Source: JANXXV01 sp038230275
Lineage (GTDB): Bacteria; Acidobacteriota; Terriglobia; Bryobacterales; Bryobacteraceae
Assembly (NCBI GenBank): GCA_038230275.1
Contig: JBBRNO010000068.1
Span: forward strand, 1 to 31,932
Direction of reading: 5' to 3'
Length of the DNA: 31,932 bases
Numbering within the stretch: the stretch's first letter is position 1; each line of letters opens with the position of its first letter. Shown piece by piece: positions 31,792 to 31,932 of the stretch. The notes below the pieces were generated by a model, which ran no database searches, was not told where the DNA came from, and worked only from the letters and a program-made list of their open reading frames with translations. Both the position numbers and the translations under genes were made by a program.

Positions 31792-31932
31792 GGAGGGTGT
31801 AAAACAGATTGTGTAAACGAGTTCTCCGATACTAAACAAGGAGAACGAGGATGGAACTGAAGGCAGAGGTATTAGACGATCTTTTAAAAGGGATCAAGAC
31901 GCAGGAAGATTTGGCAGGGCCGAACGGGCTAC
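31792..31932 (+). mobile_element. Left end of an IS256-family insertion sequence
   Basis: The segment begins with GGAGGGTGTAAAACAGATTG, followed by TGTGTAAACGAG, resembling the GTGTAAA-type terminal repeats of IS256-family elements. It then leads into the transposase start at 31851. The exact tip of the repeat cannot be fixed without the right end, which is outside the window. The element appears to have landed in the older transposase fragment. Confidence 0.6.
31851..31932 (+). CDS. IS256-family transposase, N-terminus only
   Basis: The first 27 codons are in the window. The start MELKAEVLDDLLKGIKTQED, followed by LAGPNGL, is characteristic of IS256-family (Mutator-type) transposases, which begin with a short helical segment before the DDE domain. 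AAGGAGAA (31838-31845) is a good ribosome site. Whether the gene is intact beyond the window is unknown. Confidence 0.72.
   Translation, partial: MELKAEVLDDLLKGIKTQEDLAGPNGL

Noticed and set aside
1..31932. CRISPR array, rRNA or complete tRNA genes
   Set aside because: No regularly spaced repeats and no recognisable RNA gene core were seen anywhere in the window.

Overview
The window looks like a chromosomal segment of a moderately GC-rich acidobacterium of the Solibacter/Bryobacter kind. This is an inference from gene content: a large Oar-like TonB-dependent receptor with an N-terminal carboxypeptidase-regulatory domain, a Tat-exported sulfatase, a Tat-exported enolase-superfamily enzyme and an exported SMP-30 lactonase. 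No rRNA or tRNA is visible to confirm it.

Layout. (1) 1-6000: a mini-protein with four DnaJ-type CxxCxGxG repeats, a sulfatase and a TonB-dependent receptor. (2) 6000-7450: a decayed response-regulator receiver domain, an alpha/beta hydrolase and a doubtful small ORF. (3) 7455-14120, minus strand: apbE, korA, korB, an unusual 737-residue protein and a group I truncated haemoglobin. (4) 14383-25686, plus strand: rnfB, a 1641-residue NifJ-type pyruvate:ferredoxin oxidoreductase, rnfC, rnfD, rnfG, rnfE, rnfA, a four-cysteine membrane mini-protein and a plant-type ferredoxin-NADP reductase. Most of these genes overlap or abut, so they read as one operon diverging from region 3 across a 262-bp intergenic region. 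(5) 25721-29928: an exported SMP-30 lactonase, a mandelate-racemase-like enzyme, a papain-like peptidase and an exported metallo-amidohydrolase. (6) 29933 to the right end: gene fragments (a SelA/aminotransferase-like tail and an M20 peptidase piece), an N-carbamoylsarcosine-amidase-like hydrolase, a dead transposase tail and the left end of an IS256-family element that continues past the window.

How the core works together. Regions 3 and 4 form a ferredoxin hub. KorAB and the NifJ-type enzyme would reduce ferredoxin during oxidative decarboxylation of 2-oxoacids. Rnf would pass those electrons to NAD+ while pumping Na+ or H+, and the terminal reductase would exchange them with NADP(H). ApbE would attach FMN to the SGAT threonines that are visible in RnfD and RnfG. 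The four-cysteine membrane protein after rnfA is built like the Na+-NQR maturation factor NqrM, so it may serve the RnfA/RnfE iron centre.

The most novel item is the 737-residue protein at 7867-10080. Its C-terminal part aligns by eye with the thiamine-diphosphate half of the neighbouring NifJ, but the GDG and YSNTGGQ cofactor motifs are gone and about 24 residues around the second are missing. The terminal single-cluster ferredoxin domain is kept. It looks like a catalytically dead PFOR half kept for electron transfer or assembly. A second pattern is that three genes (sulfatase, lactonase, peptidase) have a -10-like hexamer exactly 9 nt before the ATG and no clear ribosome binding site, as expected of leaderless transcripts.
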